Below are positions 8,184 through 11,890 of a stretch of DNA of 11,890 nucleotides, one piece after another (positions within the stretch are counted from its first letter, which is position 1; each line of letters opens with the position of its first letter). The position numbers were made by a program, and so were the translations under genes. The notes below the pieces were generated by a model. It saw only the letters and a program-made list of their open reading frames with translations, was not told the DNA's origin and searched no databases. Origin of the DNA: an uncultured Alphaproteobacteria bacterium (GTDB lineage Bacteria; Pseudomonadota; Alphaproteobacteria; Puniceispirillales; Puniceispirillaceae); NCBI GenBank assembly GCA_913031555.1, contig CAJWDO010000029.1, forward strand, positions 1 to 11,890, read 5' to 3'.

Positions 8184-8249
8184 GGCTGCTGCATATCTCA
8201 GGCTGCTGCATGTCTGGTGGTAACGCGGCGGGTGTCAATGGTGGTAACG
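8184..8249 (+). repeat. Two families of short direct repeats in the gcrA leader
   Basis: GGCTGCTGCATATCTCA (8184-8200) is followed directly by GGCTGCTGCATGTCTGG (8201-8217), a 17-bp tandem repeat with three differences. Then TGGTGGTAACG occurs identically at 8215-8225 and 8239-8249, 24 bases apart. They sit just downstream of the predicted -10 box, where operators of a repressor or elements in the leader RNA would act. Confidence 0.6.
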
Positions 8250-8282
8250 GTGGTTTATGCCGTTGTAGCGAATGAGGGTAGC

Positions 8283-8705
8283 ATGACTGACAATTCCTGG
8301 AACGATGAGAGGCTGGTAGAACTTCGCAAGCTGTGGGATGACGGTCTCTCAATTTCGCAGATTGGTGATGCGCTTGGCGTTTCGCGTAACGCCATTGCCG
8401 GCAAGGCGCACCGGATGGGACTGCCAAAACGGCCATCACCAATTTCAAAGACAGTTTCCGAGGTTAAAAAACCGCCAAGACCAAAGGCCCCGGCCGAGCC
8501 GGTCAATCTGCCATTGCGGCTTGAATTGCGAAAGCTGCAATGGTCGCGTAGCAAATGCTGCTGGCCAACCTCATCCAAACAGAACCCCAAGGGCGACCCG
8601 AAAATGAGCGGTTTCAAATTCTGCGGTGACCGGGTTGTCCCCGGCAAGCCCTATTGCCTGCAACATTGTGAGGAAGCCTACACCACCTCGCGTGACAGTC
8701 GTTAA
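8283..8705 (+). CDS. gcrA: GcrA cell cycle regulator
   Basis: This 140-residue protein is the alphaproteobacterial GcrA, a sigma-70 cofactor that in Caulobacter binds promoters carrying GANTC sites methylated by CcrM and drives S-phase genes. The N-terminal helix-turn-helix is plain: SWNDERLVELRKLWDDGLS-like opening (WNDER at 6-10, LWDDG at 17-21), then QIGDALGVSRNAIAGKAHRM (26-45). A basic, proline-rich linker follows. The C-terminal sigma-interacting part has SKCCWP and then FKFCGDRVVPGKPYCLQHC, with the usual conserved cysteines. The start at 8283 is supported by GAGGGT about 4 bases upstream and by the family's usual N-terminus; the frame is open further upstream without homology. Its own promoter and repeats lie upstream, and pepN follows after 54 bases. 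Confidence 0.95.
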   Translation: MTDNSWNDERLVELRKLWDDGLSISQIGDALGVSRNAIAGKAHRMGLPKRPSPISKTVSEVKKPPRPKAPAEPVNLPLRLELRKLQWSRSKCCWPTSSKQNPKGDPKMSGFKFCGDRVVPGKPYCLQHCEEAYTTSRDSR

Positions 8706-8759
8706 TCCAGACCGTCCGGGTCACTCAGGATTTCGTGCGCCGGGCCGGAGTGTCTCCCA

Positions 8760-11339
8760 ATGCTGAAATATCGCGCTGACTACCGCCCGCCAGCCTGCAA
8801 GGTGATCTCGGCAGGCCTCGACATATCAATCTTTGAAGACCGCACCTTTGTGACCACGACGCTGGAACTTGAGCGTGTCGGGGATGATGCGTTTCTGCTG
8901 AATGGGCGTGATCTGACGCTGCATGAACTCAGTATTGACGGCCGGCACCTCGACGAGGCCGACTGGCCTGTCACCGAGGGCGGGTTGAGCCTTGAAGATC
9001 TGCCGGCGAAATGCGTTGTCCGCATTCGCGCCGAATGTCATCCGGAAAGCAACAGCGCGCTTGAGGGGCTGTATCTGTCGGGTGGTATGTATTGTACCCA
9101 GTGTGAGCCCGAGGGATTCCGCCGGATTGGTTTCTTCCCTGACCGCCCCGATGTGATGACGGTGTTCACCGTACGTATCGAGGCAGGGCGGCAGTTTCCA
9201 CAGCTTCTGTCGAATGGTAACCTCGTCGAAACAGGCGAGATCGGCGATGATCGGCACTATGCGTTGTGGCACGATCCGCACCCGAAACCAAGCTATCTGT
9301 TCGCCTGTGTCGTCGGCGACCTTGACCTTGCCACCGACAGCTTCACCACTGCCTCGGGCCGTGACGTCGACCTCCACATCTATGTCGAGAAAGGCAACAC
9401 GCATCTGACCGGCCATGCCATGGAATCGCTGAAGCGATCAATGAAATGGGATGAAGATACCTATGGTCTGGAATATGACCTTGATTTGTTCCAGATCGTC
9501 GCTGTCAGCCATTTCAATATGGGCGCGATGGAAAACAAGGGGCTCAACATTTTCAACAGCAAGTATGTGCTTGCCGACCCGTCCACCGCGACGGATGAGG
9601 ACCTCCATCGTGTGGAATCCATCGTCGCGCATGAATACTTCCACAATTGGACCGGCAACCGTGTGACCTGCCGTGACTGGTTCCAACTGACCCTGAAGGA
9701 AGGGCTGACAGTCTACCGGGACCAGTGTTTCTCGGCGGATATGCATGATGAGGGTGTGCAGCGCGCGGCCGATGTCAGCATGTTGCGCGCCGCGCAGTTC
9801 CCCGAGGATGCAAGCCCGACAGCGCACCCGATCCGCCCGGAATCCTATCGCGAGATCAATAATTTCTACACGCCCACCGTCTATGAAAAAGGCGCCGAGG
9901 TGATCCGCATGATGGCAGGCTATCTCGGGCGTGAGGGATTCCGCCGCGGCACGGATCTGTATTTCGAACGCCATGATGGAGCGGCGGTGACCTGTGATGA
10001 TTTCGTTGCTGCGCTTGCCGATGCGAATGATCGCGATATGTCTGTCTTCCATGGCTGGTATAGCCAGGCCGGCACGCCGACGCTGACAGTATCGCGCCAG
10101 AGCCATGCCGACGGGATGACGCTGCATCTTGCGCAGACGACGCCCGACACCGCCGCCGACACCGCGCGTGATCCGCTGCCGGTACCGATCCGGCTTGGCT
10201 TTATCGGCGATGATGGCCGGCCGGCGAAACTGCGTCGCGACGGTGAGAACGAGGCGCGGGATGAACATGTGCTGCTGTTTGAAGATGCCGAGGCAAAATT
10301 CCGTTTTGTAGGGGAGGCAGGTGCCGGTGATGCGACACCGGGCAAGGTCATACCAAGCCTGCTGCGCGGTTTCTCGGCCCCGGTGCGGCTTGTCGATGAT
10401 CTGAGCGATGATGAACGCCTGCATCTGATGGCGCATGACAGTGATCTGTTCAACCGCTGGGACGCATCGCAGATGCTGGCGGCCGCAGCCATTCTGTCGC
10501 TGGCCGCCGGTGACACGGTGACGGTCGAATCGCTTGCCGACGGCTATCGGCGGATTCTTGGTGACGACGGCCTTCTCGACGAATTCAAGGCCGGCACGCT
10601 GCGCCTTCCGGGAATTTCGGTTCTCGAGGCGGCGCGGACCCCCGCCGACCCGGTCGCCCTGTTCAATGCGCGGCGTGGGCTGCTTGCTGCATTGGGGCGG
10701 TCGCTGGCACCGGAGATTAGCAAGGCGATTGATACCCGGGCAGAGATGGTCGGCAGTGCCAGCGGCCGAGCTTTGCTGACACAGCTTGTCGAACTTGGTG
10801 TCGCGGCTGGTGACGTCGATGCGGTTACGGACGCCGAAAGAATGGTATCGGACCGCAACATGACGATCTCGCAGGGTGGTCTGAAAGCGCTGATCCACAG
10901 TGATGATCCAGCGCGCGTGCGGGCGCTGCAGGCATTTCATGATCGCTGGCAGGCAGACTCGCTGGTGATGGAGAAATGGTTCCAGATGGAAGCCATGTCA
11001 ACGGTTGGCGGCACGCTGGACAGGCTGGATGAATTGATGCTGCATCCCGGCTTCGATGCGAAAAACCCGAACAAGATTCGCGCCGTTCTTGGTGCCTTCA
11101 TGGGCGGAAACACGCCCGGCTTCCATGCCGCTGACGGCTCCGGCTACAGATATATGGCGGCGCGTCTTGTCGAGATCGATACGCGCAACCCGCAGATCGC
11201 GGCGCGCATGGCGCTGCCAATGACGCGGATGGCGAATTACGGTGAACCGCGGCAGCAATTGATGCGCGCGGCGCTTGCCACAATCAAGGCGGGTGCGGGT
11301 TCAAACGATCTGAAAGAGGTTGTCGACAAGGCGCTGTAG
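8760..11339 (+). CDS. pepN: Aminopeptidase N (M1 family zinc metallopeptidase)
   Basis: The 859-residue enzyme removes N-terminal residues, with broad preference, in the final steps of cytoplasmic protein breakdown. It is nearly the length of Escherichia coli PepN (870) and resembles it throughout. The N-terminal beta domain includes GLYLSGGMYCTQCEPEGFR. The exopeptidase motif GAMEN is at 255-259. The zinc site HEYFH is at 291-295 with the third ligand E314 (HEXXH-X18-E). After it comes the conserved run RVTCRDWFQLTLKEGLTV. FYTPTVYEKGAEVIRMM carries the tyrosine (in TVYEKGAE) that stabilises the transition state. An Ig-like domain and the long C-terminal helical domain follow. There is no signal peptide. 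GGAG lies about 10 bases before the ATG, a modest ribosome site. It converges with the helicase gene across 43 bases. Confidence 0.97.
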   Translation: MLKYRADYRPPACKVISAGLDISIFEDRTFVTTTLELERVGDDAFLLNGRDLTLHELSIDGRHLDEADWPVTEGGLSLEDLPAKCVVRIRAECHPESNSALEGLYLSGGMYCTQCEPEGFRRIGFFPDRPDVMTVFTVRIEAGRQFPQLLSNGNLVETGEIGDDRHYALWHDPHPKPSYLFACVVGDLDLATDSFTTASGRDVDLHIYVEKGNTHLTGHAMESLKRSMKWDEDTYGLEYDLDLFQIVAVSHFNMGAMENKGLNIFNSKYVLADPSTATDEDLHRVESIVAHEYFHNWTGNRVTCRDWFQLTLKEGLTVYRDQCFSADMHDEGVQRAADVSMLRAAQFPEDASPTAHPIRPESYREINNFYTPTVYEKGAEVIRMMAGYLGREGFRRGTDLYFERHDGAAVTCDDFVAALADANDRDMSVFHGWYSQAGTPTLTVSRQSHADGMTLHLAQTTPDTAADTARDPLPVPIRLGFIGDDGRPAKLRRDGENEARDEHVLLFEDAEAKFRFVGEAGAGDATPGKVIPSLLRGFSAPVRLVDDLSDDERLHLMAHDSDLFNRWDASQMLAAAAILSLAAGDTVTVESLADGYRRILGDDGLLDEFKAGTLRLPGISVLEAARTPADPVALFNARRGLLAALGRSLAPEISKAIDTRAEMVGSASGRALLTQLVELGVAAGDVDAVTDAERMVSDRNMTISQGGLKALIHSDDPARVRALQAFHDRWQADSLVMEKWFQMEAMSTVGGTLDRLDELMLHPGFDAKNPNKIRAVLGAFMGGNTPGFHAADGSGYRYMAARLVEIDTRNPQIAARMALPMTRMANYGEPRQQLMRAALATIKAGAGSNDLKEVVDKAL

Positions 11340-11382
11340 CGCGCCCTGTCCGGATCCGGCCAGGTGGCCTGACCCCGATTAC

Positions 11383-11890
11383 CTAGCGCAGCAGGAAGGC
11401 GGGGACGTGCCCGGTATCATGCAGCGTATCGCCCTTGCAGTCCGGTGGCGCTGGCAACTCGCCAGCATGCGTTTCCTTGCCACGACGTGACCTGCCTCGG
11501 CCCTGGCCTTCGGATCTGTTTTCTGGCCTGTTATCTGGCCTGGTATCGGACTTGTTGTCAGGTTTTGCGTCTGCCGTCTTGCTGGATCCGTGATCAGCTT
11601 TCCTGTTTGCCGATTTGGGTTTTTCCGTCTTGCCGGACTTCTTGTCAGCAGACTTTGCCGGCGCGGCATCGCCACCCTCTGTCAGCGGGATTGCCTTGCC
11701 GATCAGCTTTTCAATCGCTCCGACATACTTGCGGTCATCATCGCCGGCGGCAATGGTGAAGGCCCGTCCCGATTTGCCGGCCCGGCCGGTGCGGCCGATA
11801 CGGTGGACATAATCCTCGGCATTGCCGGGAACGTCGAAATTGAACACATGGCTGAGGCCGACAATGTCGAGGCCTCGCGCCGCCACATCG
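11383..11890 (-). CDS. DEAD-box RNA helicase, RhlE-type, C-terminal part (cut by window edge)
   Basis: About 169 codons of the 3' end lie in the window; the start is beyond 11890. The visible part begins in motif V (DVAARGLDI), continues through HVFNFDVPGNAEDYVHRIGRTGRAG, which contains motif VI (HRIGRTGRAG), and closes the second RecA-like domain near EKLIGKAIP. A tail of about 100 residues follows, rich in Lys, Arg, Asp, Asn and Ser, with Arg/Gly words such as GQGRGRSRRGKE, and ending GHVPAFLLR. These helicases unwind RNA duplexes in ribosome assembly or mRNA decay; the basic disordered tail would help bind RNA. The RhlE assignment rests on the C-terminal motifs and the tail, since motifs Q, I and II are not in view. 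Confidence 0.9.
   Translation of the reverse strand, partial: DVAARGLDIVGLSHVFNFDVPGNAEDYVHRIGRTGRAGKSGRAFTIAAGDDDRKYVGAIEKLIGKAIPLTEGGDAAPAKSADKKSGKTEKPKSANRKADHGSSKTADAKPDNKSDTRPDNRPENRSEGQGRGRSRRGKETHAGELPAPPDCKGDTLHDTGHVPAFLLR

Noticed and set aside
9438..10940. A 500-codon minus-strand open frame.
   Set aside because: It is antisense to pepN, including its GAMEN and HEXXH coding sites, with composition typical of a shadow frame.
11340..11382. Possible terminator between pepN and the helicase, with CCGGATCCGG (11350-11359) and GGCCAGGTGGCC (11358-11369).
   Set aside because: The two palindromes overlap, the second leaves only a 2-base loop, and no T tract follows on either strand, so I cannot support a terminator.

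Overview
The window looks like the chromosome of a free-living alphaproteobacterium. The clearest markers are a GcrA cell-cycle regulator, an M1 aminopeptidase N of proteobacterial type, and a RhlE-type DEAD-box helicase with a basic tail ending in PAFLLR. Codon use is moderately GC-rich with many GAT, CTT and GGT codons, as in several marine groups; SAR116-like is a guess and no marker here fixes the clade. I see no tRNA, rRNA, insertion sequence, CRISPR array or phage gene.

Left end (1-1305, minus strand). A single open frame starts as a LOG-family phosphoribohydrolase. Near 790-812 it becomes a piece of a family 3 beta-glucosidase, and near 394-414 it becomes the C-terminal part of an ABC transporter ATPase. 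It runs off the edge without a stop. Both switches fall on short peptide words plausible in both partner families, and codon use jumps to very high GC3, so an assembly or amplification chimera is the likeliest reading. Everything left of about 812 should be treated as suspect.

Centre left (1390-6615, plus strand). Five tightly packed genes form a probable operon: a membrane-anchored Ig-like/LysM protein, a phosphatidylserine decarboxylase-like protein that has lost both its pyruvoyl-forming serine and its conserved histidine, a YnjF-like CDP-alcohol phosphatidyltransferase, an orphan molybdenum hydroxylase large subunit (CoxL form II type), and methionine sulfoxide reductase B. The apparently dead decarboxylase beside an intact head-group transferase of unknown substrate is the most interesting biology in the window.

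Centre right (6664-8705). A small secreted three-EF-hand protein (minus) faces msrB and diverges from an AroE-like dehydrogenase (plus). The AroE-like protein lacks the serines that bind the shikimate carboxylate, and a 25-codon hydrophobic open frame overlaps its likely TTG start. Next comes gcrA, with a recognisable promoter followed by two families of direct repeats.

Right end (8760-11890). A complete pepN converges with the C-terminal part of a RhlE-type helicase that is cut by the window edge. These two and gcrA are ordinary housekeeping genes.
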